NCBI GenBank assembly: GCA_907165135.1
Contig: OU015569.1
Location: 6,138,001 to 6,202,000, forward strand
Reading direction: 5' to 3'
Length of the DNA: 64,000 nucleotides
Source of the DNA: Oikopleura dioica
Taxonomy: Eukaryota; Chordata; Appendicularia; Copelata; Oikopleuridae
Part shown: positions 44,552 through 55,400 of the stretch, in pieces
Position numbering within the stretch: position 1 is the first letter of the stretch
Layout: every line of letters begins with the position of its first letter
Position numbers and translations under genes: made by a program
Notes under the pieces: model-generated
Database searches by the model: none
Told to the model about the DNA's origin: nothing
Seen by the model: only the letters and a program-made list of their open reading frames with translations

Positions 44552-45740
44552 CTATTTACCCGTGTCTTCTTGGTGGTGTGGGAAAGTCAAATTTGAACCA
44601 GCTCTTTCCAATAACCAGTTGGCATCATCCGTAAGAGTCTCAAATTTTGCAACAAAATCGAATGGATTCGAGCATGGGTCGCACACGCCTGTCTAAGCAA
44701 GATTCGGAAAATATCTATCGTCACAATTTTATTGAATCTCAACCCTTTCAATGGCCTAAGAAGAGGCTCACTTCTCGCTTGACTATCGTCTGCGACGAAT
44801 TCACAGAAGTCGGGAAAAGTGATAAGCTCGTCATCTTCTTGCGAGTGAACATAACGCCCTATGCTGTACTTGTGAAACATTTTCTCTCCGTCGTCAGTTA
44901 CTGTCGAAAATAATGCTTTCCAAACAGCATGAAGGCGGGCAAATGGATGTCGCACAACAAGAAATCGGGTGGCAGCAGTAGATACGAGAAGCCCATCGCC
45001 TCGGCGAACTGGTAGCTTCTCTGCAAAATCAATCACTTCTTGTTCTTCCTTGATTGGATTTGAATACATTATACTTTTACAGGTTACTAGCAGATGTAAA
45101 ATCCTTTCTGAGTTGAGTTATTAACATCAGGTAAGTGATCGAGCTGCCGGAACATATGAATCCATTCATGAGAGCCCGTCCGAGGAGGAGCGCATCCGAT
45201 CATTGGTGGGGATTCCGACACCAAATACCATCGCTTTGGGTGCCAGTTTAGGACGAGATCCAGAGGAGTCATAGATGAGCAACCTGTTTCAAGTAAGTGG
45301 CGTCGATCACGAAAGCGAACTGCTGTCGGAGAAGACGATGTGTCTAAAAGCGCACGGCGCTCTCCTTGGAGATGCTTTAAATGGATTTTCAAAAGCAAGC
45401 AATATTCGTTCTAGCTAGTTGAATATTATCCGTGCCTCAGTCTCTTCATCAACAAGTTGATCATCCTTTTCAAAACTAAGGGCATCATCAACAGTTGTTT
45501 CTTTTGTTGTAGTCGTAATCACAGTTGTTTTTGGAGATGTAATGAGGCCCTTCTTTATATTCTCTTTTCTTGTTGTCTCTATTTTCGTGGACTCTTTGCT
45601 CATCTTCTCGGTCGACAATGAATAATTTTCACTGACTGCATTCTTCAGCTAAAGTGCTATAAGAACATAAACACATTTTTCTAACAAACCCTGTTATAAA
45701 GGGCAAAGCATACTGCCATAAAAAGCAGCTGGAGTATTCT
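44552..45740 (-). CDS. Golgi carbohydrate sulfotransferase, HNK-1/CHST8-14 family
   Basis: Type II layout: a signal-anchor exon near 45735-45685 (ILQLLFMAVCFALYN), a Thr-rich stem (45618-45415), then the catalytic domain. The 5'-phosphosulfate region is degenerate (WYLVSESPPMIGCAPPRTGSHEWIHMF against the usual PK.GCTNWK). The 3'-phosphate site FLVVRHPFARLHAVWKALFS is clear. The C-terminus CDPCSNPFDFVAKFETLTDD followed by NWLLERAG is typical of the family. The enzyme would transfer sulfate from PAPS to Golgi glycans. The first exon and the splice before CDPC are not fully resolved. The missing Lys of PKxG could affect activity if the reading is right. Confidence 0.8.
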
Positions 45741-46176
45741 CTGTCTGTAAAACATAATTCATCTCTCGCTTCTTACTTTTGAGGACTTATTTTTACGCTA
45801 TTTTGGTTATTTGGTTGGGAACATTCTGCGAACCGTTCACCGTTTTGATGCTTAGGCGAGGTCAAACATTTTTGATATTTTGAGCGTGACAGAGAGTGGA
45901 GGAAAGCTGCACCGGTATTGGCGACTTGGAAACCGCAGAATCCGTCACAGCCGACAATCGGACATTACCGGACCACAGGCAATATCAGCCGATGATAAAA
46001 ACACTGATTCAGGAGTCAAAAGCATTGCTAAGGAAATTTATTAAACAAGTAAAATGTAGTATGCTGTCTGCAATGGTCAAGCGCATCTGGGCAGTATAAA
46101 TATACTATTTCAAAAAAAATATAAATTCATTCTAATCAGACGATAGAGGACGTAGATGATCCTTTTTAGACGCAGA
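45741..46176. other. Intergenic stretch
   Basis: Spacer between two minus-strand genes. A short plus-strand frame at 45896-46099 has no recognisable feature. Confidence 0.4.
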
Positions 46177-47961
46177 TCAAAGCTCATCATGATCTTAAAG
46201 AAAGTAATTATTTTCGAAGCGATAAAAAGGAACCTTTGATAGTGAATTGGAACTCCTCCCTCGTCAAAGCACCAGATTCGTCACGATCTAATCTGTTGAA
46301 CTGATTATTGAGTGCCCATTCACGTGTTTTGATGGGCTGACCCTGAATTCTCGCGCATCTTTCAAGGCAGGTCTCGAACTCGTCTTGTGACATTGTACCT
46401 TCTTTAGAACAGTCTAGGCAAACCTTTTAAATTTGTTTTTCAATTGAATTACCTTCAAACTTTGGTTCTTCATCACAAAGCGCGATTTTAGCAGCGTCAA
46501 TTGGAGGCCAAGATTCGTGTATTGTAACGTCAGCGTGGAGGACGACGCTACCAGCAACGTAATCTTCGATGCCCCACTCGCCATATGCCATATGTGGCGG
46601 AATAATGAGCTTGTAGTCCACTCCTTCGCAAAGCTTTGGAACTGCCTCGAACAATCCGTTTATCAAAATTCCAGATCGAACAATAGTGTAGATTTCTATT
46701 ATGACAGATAAATAATAATACTTGATTGAAATAAGTACCTTGTGTTTCCGCAATAATCGCCCCATCGGCCTCCGTTGCACCATAACTGGCACGGATAAAA
46801 TCTTCAGCGGATACTTTAGTGCAATCTTTTGTTTCATCTTGTTGAGGAATTATTTGGACCTCGTCTTTTGGATTGTGAAAGTCGATCAATTTGACGCGGA
46901 AAATGATGGTTGCAGAAGGTGGAACTGCTCCAGAAGGCGAACCTTTTTCCCCATATGCCCAAGTCGGCGGAATAATTATTTCACGCTCTTCGCCTTCGCA
47001 CATATCAGCCAAGCCTATGTCCATACCAGGAATTACCTTTCCATAGCCTACATATGTGTTGTAAGTATCTGCTCCTTTGGTGGACCAAAAAATTTCCCCA
47101 TCCATCGTTTCGCCACGTCCGCGATACCTTTGAAAATAGTTCATTTTTGATTGCCCTGCTGTTTTACCTAAGAAAATCGCCGGTGATAGTTTTTCTTGTA
47201 CAGTTTTCAGGCATGAAGGTCGTGGTAACCAGTGGACGGTCGTCAGGTGTAAATCGATCCAACAGATGAACATCGAATTTGATTGTTGAGTGCCCAGGAA
47301 TGTTGTTGTTGTCGCCTTGTTCTCCGTAAGCCAGATGAGGTGGAATAGAAACCTTTCGTTTTCCATTGGGGCACATTCCCAGAAGTGCTTCGTCCATCCC
47401 CTTAATCAGCCATCCCTTTCCTACATACGTGTTGTAAGTCATCCCATCATCGTGACTGGAATGAAACTCTTTTCCGTTCGGAAGTATGCCCACATAATGA
47501 TATCTCACGAAGTCACCGTCTTTCACCGCGCCGTATTTGCAATCTTCGTCCTTCTCCACATCTTCGATTTCGACTTTATCATTTCGGTTGTTGATGTCCT
47601 GTAATTCGTAATAGAAGTTAATATAGCTTCCTCCAGGAATGCCGGAGACCCCCTCATCTCCATACGCTAAATGAGGAGGTATGCGAACAAGTCGCCTCTC
47701 CTTGATGCACATTCCGTAGAGGGCCATGTCCATTCCCGGAATTAGCCATCCAGAGCCGACATAAGTGTTGTAGGTGGTGCCACGAGAGAAAGAGTCGTCG
47801 AACCACGATCCGTCGTCAAAATAACCACTGTAATGGTAGCGAACAAAGTCTCCTTTTTCGACTTTTCTTGTGCACTCTGACGGAGTGAAAATGGTCTGAA
47901 CTTCAATACCATCATCGCTTGCTGACGCGAGATTTGCTAGTAAGACGGATGCAATCTTCAT
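46177..47961 (-). CDS. FKBP10: ER peptidyl-prolyl isomerase with four FKBP domains, EF-hand and HDEL (FKBP9/10 type)
   Basis: The ATG 47959-47961 opens a signal peptide (MKIASVLLANLASASD). Four FKBP domains follow. The first three share GDFVRYHY-type starts, TYNTYVG.G..IPGMD and IPPHLAYG(D/E)(E/Q)G; the fourth (46780-46520) is divergent (LIIPPHMAYGEWG). The C-terminal region has a degenerate EF-hand and a canonical one (DRDESGALTREEF). A final 40-nt intron (46194-46233) brings in a 17-nt exon encoding DHDEL-stop, an ER retrieval signal. Vertebrate FKBP9/FKBP10 have the same order and assist collagen folding. Introns of 39-45 nt fit throughout. The choice between FKBP9 and FKBP10 orthology is open. 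Confidence 0.9.
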
Positions 47962-48147
47962 CTCTCTATCTCTTTTTTGAAGACTCAATCTGAGAAAGAA
48001 TCAGTCGGCTCCGTGGACTATTACAGCTGATTTTCGCACGTGGGTGTACCCAAATCGTGCCCCAAACAAACAAATTTTTAACGACCAAACAACTGGCCAA
48101 TGGAGTTATCACTTGATCTAAGATTAGTTGCTGTAAGGACATTATCG
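47962..48147. promoter_or_regulatory. Likely 5' region of the FKBP gene
   Basis: Short spacer between the FKBP start codon and element C. No specific motif is recognised. Confidence 0.25.
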
Positions 48148-48151
48148 TTAA

Positions 48152-48837
48152 GGGTACCTAGGTCGAGTTTGGGTACCCACTAAAACCATTTTCTGACCCT
48201 AGAATCGGATTCTTCAGGTTCTGAGGAACAAAAAACTCTATAATAACCCTATAGCTTTCTCAATGTTTTCAACGTCAAAAACCACTTCAAACATTAAAAT
48301 CTATAGAAAATGATAGCGCCTCAAATTTGGCCGAGAATTTTTTTACCTCCGATTTTGCTGATTTACGGCTCGAATGAAAGCTTATGGCCTGGTTAACACA
48401 GTGATGAAGCTTAAAATTGCCCCACAAAATTAAAATCATTTCAAAATCTGGAATAAAGGAAGCTTATCAAGCAAAAAGGCGGAATTCGTGAAGGCGAGTC
48501 CTTACTTTTGAAAATTTTGTTAAAAAAATATTCAAAATCCAAAAATCTGCCCTGTCACGATTAAAGAGAAGGCTTTTATCTTTATAAATCCAAAACAAAA
48601 AAGACGGTTTTTATGAAAATTTTCGCCTGAATTTAGCGTTGAAGTCGGCCATTTTAGGCCGAGACGCCAACTTTGACTGCATTTTTTCAGAAATAAATCC
48701 TTGAATTCGAAAAAAGTGCTCTGTCACGATCCAAGATCTAGGATAGATCTATCGAATGAGCTATTAAAAAGCTTTTTTCGTTAAGAATAAAAGGTATTAA
48801 TTTACCCTCAAAGATAGCCAACTCGACCCAGGTACCC
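48152..48837. mobile_element. TTAA-flanked inverted-repeat element C (686 bp)
   Basis: TTAA at 48148-48151 and 48838-48841 flanks inverted ends GGGTACCTAGGTCGAGTT and GGGTACCTGGGTCGAGTT (one mismatch in 18). The AT-rich interior is non-coding. It lies just upstream of the FKBP gene. Confidence 0.75.
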
Positions 48838-48841
48838 TTAA

Positions 48842-49365
48842 GGGAGTTATCCGCACAATATCATATTGTCAATATGATAATGAGTTTGCTTTCATCTCGG
48901 AGCTTCAATTTATTATCTCGATGCTCAGACTGAGCAATCAAACACTGTGTTTGACCCTTCGTTTGGTTATTTAATATAATATTATTAGCGCTATTTCTTC
49001 AATATGCGATGAGTTGCAAGCTTCTTATATTGAAGTTACAAAGAAGTTTTGTCGATAATAAGATAGGGCAGGTCGTTTCTTCTTTCCCAGCGTTGGTTGT
49101 GTGCTACGTCGATCGAGAGGATCAGCGTGAGTCATTTGGCTTTTGTTTTTTGTGTCATTGGCTCCGCCGTCAGGGTGTCATTTTTTCCGAATTTCAAGTC
49201 CTTTAGTTTACTGCTCTTCACTTGCTCAGGCTTACTCCCTCCTGCGTGTGCCCGAAGAAGATTAATAATAAGAGAACACTTTTGATTGGCTGCTGATTTG
49301 GAAAGAGAAACGAAGTTCACAGAAATTAAAATCTTCAAAAAGAAAAGTGAAGACTGACAACTGCC
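48842..49365. other. Intergenic stretch
   Basis: No gene recognised; it probably contains the 5' UTR and promoter of the downstream gene. Confidence 0.4.
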
Positions 49366-50916
49366 ATGAGAAATAATCTTCACACATTCTGTTTAATATT
49401 TATATCGTCATTTTTAATTTCTAGTGCACAAGCGAACCCACTCAGGAGAGGATTCTGATTTCACTTTACCGATAATACGAGATTAAGTTTTGTGAATTCC
49501 TTCGTAGTGAAAAGAGGCCATTGCTTGGGGAAGATGAACACGGTTTACCTCCTAAAAACTTGCAAGATGAAAATGAAATATACGACCCTAACCTACTTCA
49601 TACCGAAAAATCTCCTGTAGATAGTCCAGAAACTAGCAATTCAGAAGTTCCGCCGGCTGAAAACCCTGAGCAATCTAAAGAATTAACAGGTACTGTCAAC
49701 TCGCACAATTCGGCCCTATTTTGTTTCTCCGATTTTTCAAAAAAGGACCAAATTGTGCGGGTCAGAATCGTTAGATGGTTTACGATTTTTTGTAAAATTC
49801 GTAAGAAGGGCCGAATTCTGCGAGTCGACTGTATATCAGACACTCTAGAATCTTTCTAATAAAAAATGACTCGCTTGGTCACTACTATCATTATAAAATT
49901 CAGATGAAGCTCATTCTCCTGACAACGATCTTTCCACTAATGGTCTTGTCCCTCAAGCTCCAGGCTCTGACAATGTCGATGATGATCATTCTAATCAGAA
50001 ATCTATCGATTATCCAGAATCCGAACCTCAAGGAAGTAATTTAGATCCTCAAGAGTCTAAGACGGATGAATCTGATGATAAACAAAATTCTCCTCCGAAC
50101 GAGGAGCCGACTAAAGTAGAAAAAACTGACGAGTCGGAAGAGGAAGATACATCTACTTTGCCGCCGAGCGAAATCAACGAGGAAGACATAAAAACAGAAG
50201 ACAGCGAACTCCTGGAGGACAATACTGAAACTACTACAGGCGGTGATGTGGAAGAATTCGAAGAGCATGAACCTTTACCAACAGAAGAATCTATGAACGG
50301 TGAAGATGATGACGAGGGCAAATTGGACGACGAAGAGAGCGATACCGAGGAGGAGGGAGACCCCCAAGAAGATCCAGTAGATGACGAGGAAGATATCCAA
50401 GATGATCCAGAAGATGATATCGACGAGGATGAGGAAGAGTCTGAATATACCGAGAACGAATATGAGGAAGACGAAGACGAAGAACAGACTTTTCTGGAAG
50501 ATGATGCTACTTCAGAAAGTGATCACTACGGAGAAGTAATCGGTAGTAATGAGGAAGTCAAAGAGGACTATGTGGGGCACGAGTTAAGAAACGAGATCAA
50601 TGATGATCGCTTTTCGCCACCTGCGCAAAAACTATTCGGAGTGAGTTTGAGTAATATCGTATGAAGTTACCTGTAGTCAATTTGAGCAGGGGATTGATTG
50701 TAAATTTAGCTTGTTGCCATCATTGTCATGGCATCGATGTTGGTATATTTCCTGAAATTCCAACGACCCAGTTTGGAGAAGAAAGGCGAGACGAGGTATC
50801 AACCGCTGAACAATGTTGACGACTCGCCTGAACACGTACGAATGAGTTTGCTCAACGGGGCCTCGGGTGACGCTGACGACTTCGACGACGAAGAAGAAGA
50901 CGAAGTTTGGAAGTAA
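49366..50916 (+). CDS. TGN38/TGOLN2-like acidic type I membrane protein
   Basis: Exons 49366-49445, 49508-49689, 49904-50640 and 50710-50916 give 401 residues with exact phases. Signal peptide: CLIFISSFLISSAQA. A long luminal domain is extremely acidic (Asp/Glu/Ser/Pro), followed by one transmembrane helix (LVAIIVMASMLVYFL) and a cytoplasmic tail with RYQPL, a YxxPhi sorting motif, and an acidic cluster before the stop (DDFDDEEEDEVW). This is the layout of TGN38/TGOLN2, which cycles between trans-Golgi and plasma membrane. Similarity is architectural, so orthology is tentative. Intron 1 (49446-49507) begins GA and ends AG; no GT donor keeps the frame. Intron 2 holds a palindromic insertion. 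Confidence 0.7.
49699..49825. mobile_element. Small palindromic element inside an intron (127 bp)
   Basis: The ends ACTCGCACAATTCGGCCCT and an inverted copy with one or two changes lie within intron 2 (49690-49903) of the TGN38-like gene, making it several times longer than typical local introns. A foldback MITE is likely; no clear target duplication is seen. Confidence 0.55.
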
Positions 50917-51690
50917 GTCTCCTATGCATCGATGGTATAGTAGATTAAATTAGAAATAGAAAGAACCCTCTTGTAACATTTTTTGAAGCTGGGATAGACA
51001 AGGCAGTCGGTGATAGAGAAAAACCTAGTTTCCAGCCCCGGTATGTTGCGAAAAACATGTTAACATTCGCCAATCGCTAACCGTTTAATGATTCATCTTG
51101 AAAATCATCTTATATTTCACCCTCGCTCATTCGTACTTCCATTAGAATCAGTTCCCATGCATATGAAAAGCGTTCATTATCTCCCTAAAGTCGCAAAATT
51201 TTCCCCATGATTGGCTTTATATTCATAATTTATTTTTAGGTGGAGTTAAAAGTGCCTTATCTAAGAATTCCGAGCTGCAAAGAATATTTTTTTTCTTCAA
51301 TTATCTTCCCTTACGAAGACTTCAAGAGTTATCTTCACCTGTTTTCCAAATGCTATTTTCTAAAAGTTTTCATGCAATACATTAGTGCAGTTTCAATCGA
51401 CTGGCCAAGACGCTTACAGAGTGCGTGCAAAACCTATTCCTGGGAACCTATTCCTGGGAATCCACGCACTCTGTAAGTTGATACTATATTTTGTTTTCGC
51501 GAGCTTGTTTCGTGTTGTTCGGTTGAAATTAATTCAATAAACGGTGGTAAGGAAGTTCGTCAGTAATATAGTATTGTATCATTAGAAAAAAGGCGAGAGC
51601 GTAGTACAGTAGCATAGTGAACTGTAATAACTGACAATAATGTTAATTGTATTAAAATATACTAGATTTAAAAGCGTCGATCGCCGGTAT
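50917..51690. other. Intergenic stretch with a perfect hairpin
   Basis: Contains the inverted repeat described separately at 51413-51477 and a plus-strand ORF (51240-51476) without domains. Confidence 0.35.
51413..51477. repeat. Perfect 15-bp inverted repeat around a tandem 14-mer
   Basis: Arms cttacagagtgcgtg (51413-51427) and cacgcactctgtaag (51463-51477) are exact reverse complements. The loop holds cctattcctgggaa twice in tandem. It lies downstream of the stops of both flanking convergent genes. Confidence 0.7.
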
Positions 51691-52539
51691 TCATTCGACG
51701 GTGCCGAAAAACCGATCACCGTAGTCTCCAAGGCCGGGTACGATGAATCTGTCGGAGTTGAGCATCGGGTCCACCATTCCGGTGACAACTTTCACGTTCG
51801 GATATTCACGACCCAACCGGTTAAGTCCTTCAGGGCAGCTGATTACGTTTACGAAGATCATCTTCTCCTCAGGAATGCCGATTTCCAGCAGACTTTTGAT
51901 AGCTTAAAAAATAACTTTAATCTCCGAATGCAAAAGCATTGACTTACCCATAATAACTGAGCCGCCAGTAGCGAGCATTGGATCGCATATCAGAGCGGTC
52001 TTGTTAGCGACGTTTTTGGGCCACTTTTTGTAGTAGAGAATGGGTGTTTTCTCCTTCGTCGTTTCGTCGCGCTGGATGAGGATCTTCGCCACTGGAATTC
52101 CTGGAACGAGCTCTCGCACTGCCTAAACGACTTTTGAAGAACGCAAATGAAAGTCTATTTTACCTGAAGCATGGAGTCTCCTGCTCGGACGATGGAAACT
52201 GCGAACGCCTCGTTCTCGGGATCGGCAGCAACGCCTCGCCACGTACCGCATGGTGTGGGAATGTCGACTTCTGAAAACGACCATTACTAATCCGCGCAAA
52301 AATGCCGTTAATGAACCTTTATCGGCCATGAGAGCGAGTGCGTCTTCAGCGATCAGCTTCATGAGTCGGAGAGAATAGAATTCGAAGTCCTTGGGCACTG
52401 TTTCCACATGTCGGATTTTGGAGAAAAGATAAGGCAAGTTTTTCGAAGTGCAGAGCTGGCAGTTTGGATGCTCGAATTTCACTACCGGATTGCGAGAGTC
52501 TGATGGAGGACCGTTGCTTTCGGCTACGTTAGGAGACAT
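51691..52539 (-). CDS. UPRT: Uracil phosphoribosyltransferase
   Basis: The ATG 52537-52539 opens a Ser/Pro-rich start, then the UPRT fold over four exons. Motifs in order: IRHVETVPKDFEFYSLRLMK, CGTWRGV, FAVSIVRAGDSML, TPILYYKKWP, the PRPP-binding CDPMLATGGS, and the C-terminal uracil-binding stretch VPGLGDYGDRFFGT before the stop at 51691-51693. It converts uracil plus PRPP to UMP in pyrimidine salvage, in the cytosol. Animal UPRT homologues can lack activity, but here the PRPP loop and C-terminal region look intact. Short GT-AG introns (about 45-50 nt) separate the exons. Confidence 0.9.
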
Positions 52540-53182
52540 TCTGAAAAGGATTCTCCAAATTTACAATCTCCCTGTCTTTTTTTAAAGAAGCATTAAGATT
52601 TGTATGAAAGAGATGAAAAGAAATAACCACAGGACAATAAATGGAAAAATGAATGATTTGAACTAAACTTTATATGAAATAGAAAGTTATCAACAAAAAT
52701 TCATGGCCTGTGATTATTTCTCTCCAATTCTTTCTCTATCCATTTTTCAGGTTGAAGGTATTAAGATTGAGGTATTGAGTTTCATAACTGTGATTTATTT
52801 CTACTGGGGTTAGTAAAGGCTAAATCGGTGGGACTCTCCGTTTATGAAGCAATGGCTCCACGTGGGGACGGCGTGGGCGTGAGGTGGAGCAGCACTCGCT
52901 CCATCCGTGTGTCTTTCGTAATCTCTAACCGGGGTCACCCTTAGACGCCGATTTCGAAGAGGGGAAATCCGATTTCCTCGTCACTAGAATATCGCTCTGA
53001 AAGTAACTGCTCAACACTCGAATTGACGCTCCCCTCCCCTAAGCCTCGGGCAAGAGCTGCAGATATTGCTAATGCAAAAGCAAGGCTAGAGTCGATCTCG
53101 ACCATTATTTCCCAAGTCTCTCAGACAGGCTAACCAACTTGAACCATTCGGTATATACCTTCTTATTCCAAAATATCGCTTT
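52540..53182. other. Intergenic stretch with a GC-rich, RNA-like patch
   Basis: 52805-53000 is markedly GC-rich with complementary runs (for example ggagc...gctcc near 52885-52905) in an otherwise AT-rich spacer. It could be a structured non-coding RNA gene, but it does not match snRNAs or SRP RNA as I remember them. Confidence 0.25.
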
Positions 53183-53407
53183 TTATAAATTATATCTCTT
53201 TGAAAGTCTGTCCTTTCCCGTGAAAAAAAAGTCCACAGGTAAAGTGAACCAGGTCTCTCCGAGTTGTTTGCCATAAGAAAAGGCCGTTTCCATGAGTTCG
53301 TATTTATCTGATGCTATAATAGCATCTTCGTTATGGTTTCGTGGTCTGTGACGTTCTACGCTATTTTCACAGCTTCGTCTGAAGGGGACGGCTTTTATCG
53401 CCGACAT
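53183..53407 (-). CDS. Small uncharacterised protein
   Basis: A 74-codon minus-strand ORF from ATG 53405-53407 (MSAIKAVPFRRSCENSVERH), with mixed polar composition and DFFFTGKDRLSKRYNL at the end. It has an ATG, balanced composition and no competing plus-strand frame, but no domain. It may be a complete small gene or a first exon. Confidence 0.35.
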   Translation of the reverse strand: MSAIKAVPFRRSCENSVERHRPRNHNEDAIIASDKYELMETAFSYGKQLGETWFTLPVDFFFTGKDRLSKRYNL

Positions 53408-53524
53408 TTAGACATCAATCACGGCCGATATTTGCGCAAAATTCTGCATGATATAGAACTAGCAGTAATCCAATCGTAAAGATATTTTTGCGGTGGTGGA
53501 CAGATTCTAAACTCGGACAGACAG

Positions 53525-53701
53525 ATGAGCAGCATGAGACCTGAATTGATGAAAATGAATATCGATATCTGATTGATTTGCGTATCGATTAACGCAATTT
53601 ACGTAGATATAGTTTCGAAATTGAAAAATAATGCCGCCGAAGCATTTTACAAATATGCTCATGAAATCAAGGATGAAATTACTGTAGGAAATATTTCATG
53701 A
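53525..53701 (+). CDS. Possible small two-exon peptide gene
   Basis: The ATG 53525 opens MSSMRPELMKMNIDI. A 40-nt GA-AG intron would join it to VSKLKNNAAEAFYKYAHEI and a stop at 53699-53701. It is helical and charged, with no signal peptide. The unusual intron makes this tentative. Confidence 0.25.
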
Positions 53702-53935
53702 GCTCTTGCACACTAATAACATAACTTTCTATCAAATATTCGAATTGTTTGTTCTACAGAAGGGAATTCCTTATAGGAAGTTCTTTCACTTTATCTGTGC
53801 TAGTCGTTAATAGATTAAGACTCTTAGTAAATAACACCATTTCGTACGGGACGTGATATATTTACATTAAATGAGAAACAGTTTGCAGCAGTATGAGTAG
53901 GCAAAGGGAAAAGTAAGAATAAGTTAAGACGGCTT

Positions 53936-54480
53936 TCATTCAAGCTGTTTCCTCAGCCGCTGGTTCTCGCTCTCAAGCGACCGCAGCTGTTCGTCCATCG
54001 ATTCGAATTTTTCATTAATGAAAAGTTGGATATCTTTCACTGCTTTCTTCTTCTCCTTTTTCTGCTGTTTCACTTGCGCCACAATCAGTTCCATCTGTTG
54101 GAGCATATCCATCTTCTCGGCCTCCTCGGCCGCAAGAGCTTCCTTTGCAGCCTTAGCCTCGGTTTTTGCCTTTTCTGTTTTTTCCTTTTGCTTTTCGAAT
54201 TTTGCGAGAAACTTTTCAATCGACGTGTTCATCTCGTTCATCGTATGCGCCGCCTTTTCTAGCTCCGTTTGTGCGAATCGTAGTTTTGTATTCATCGCTA
54301 CTTCGTTTCCTTCTGGAAAACCATTGAATCTCTTAAAGGGACTGTTACTTGAGTACTCTTGAAATTATATCATCGATTCTAAATGCGATAATGTTCTTAC
54401 TTAATTTACCTTTGAAAACAATCTACAAAGAATCTATTTACCTGCATGATTGTTTGCGGATCAAACTCTTCTTGCGCCAT
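53936..54480 (-). CDS. Coiled-coil protein, about 135 residues
   Basis: The start exon at 54480 encodes MAQEEFDPQTIMQ and ends at a GTAAAT donor. The main exon (from about 54310) encodes one continuous charged helix (ELEKAAHTMNEMN, KAKTEAKAAKEALAAEEAEK, QLRSLESENQRLRKQLE) up to the stop at 53936-53938. Heptad spacing suggests a dimeric coiled coil. The join between the two exons does not close in phase directly, so a micro-exon may lie in between. No specific family is recognised. Confidence 0.6.
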
Positions 54481-54568
54481 AATAAATTATTTTTATTTGA
54501 GTGGGTAACGGGGGTAAAATAGATTTTATACTATCGTTATGTGGGTTTTCTATCTCGTGAAGTGGTGA

Positions 54569-54802
54569 ATGATGGATTTCGGGGAGGCCAACTCGAAAAG
54601 TAATTCGCCAAATGGCTTTGTAAATAGCAAAGAAATGCAGTTGAAAATTCCGTACCATGCAACAACCACAACACGTCACAAACCTGAGCAAACCAACCCA
54701 AACAGTAGTCACTCCAGTATTTTATTGCTCCTACTGATCAAGCTTTGCAAATTTTTAATCCCACATTCCTCAAACGATTTGTTTTCTTCCAAAATGATCT
54801 GA
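54569..54802 (+). CDS. Small ORF, polar N-terminus
   Basis: Starts with ATG ATG at 54569 (MMDFGEANSKSNSPNGFVNS) and runs 77 codons; the last third is Leu-rich. It starts about 90 bp from the oppositely oriented coiled-coil gene, so a shared bidirectional promoter is possible. No domain. The minus-strand frame over it is probably the shadow. Confidence 0.3.
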   Translation: MMDFGEANSKSNSPNGFVNSKEMQLKIPYHATTTTRHKPEQTNPNSSHSSILLLLLIKLCKFLIPHSSNDLFSSKMI

Positions 54803-55110
54803 TGCTACATCACTGAAGTAGCTTTCCGATCACCTCATGACCCGGATTAAAATTATAAATATTATGTTATTAAAAATACGATATTTAGAGGTCAAGCCTT
54901 ATGCGATCCTTGCGATGAAAATTCGAGACCAGTGTAAAACATAGTGAACTTTTGTAAAAGACATCAGCTTTTTTGCCATTTCTAAAGCAAATCTTCAACA
55001 TTGATATGAGAACTATAAAAACATAAAATGCGCTTTCCAACAATGACCTTGTGACAACTTGTGACTCCTTACTCGAGTACCACAAGGACAATCAAAACTC
55101 TATTCTTTAG

Positions 55111-55400
55111 GCAAGAATCAATTAGAACAAGATGTATCGAAAATCTGCGAATGTACCATTCTGACATTATCAAATAGCCCCGTCGCAGGGGCTTCCGTGG
55201 AGTCTCCAGCTGATTTACAGCCTCTAGTTTCTGATGTGGTCAAGTGTGATTTCGTCCATAATTGCCGTTTTAGTGACGCCACTCGGTCGATCCCACAATT
55301 CTGCCTCTGCCAGGGAAATTACTTCTTTCTCGACGCTCAAGATATTCATGGAGTGGAAATTGCATACTACGGCAAAAAAAGCGGTTTCCTAATTCAATAA
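55111..55400 (+). CDS. Cys-containing protein, last exon
   Basis: After the acceptor TTCTTTAG the frame reads KNQLEQDVSKICECTIL, then VKCDFVHNCRFSD, FCLCQGNYFFLDAQDIHG and a stop at 55398-55400. Six cysteines and aromatic residues suggest a small extracellular or beta-rich domain. An upstream segment around 55040-55090 (NDLVTTCDSLLEYHK) may be the preceding exon but does not join cleanly. Family unknown. Confidence 0.4.
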
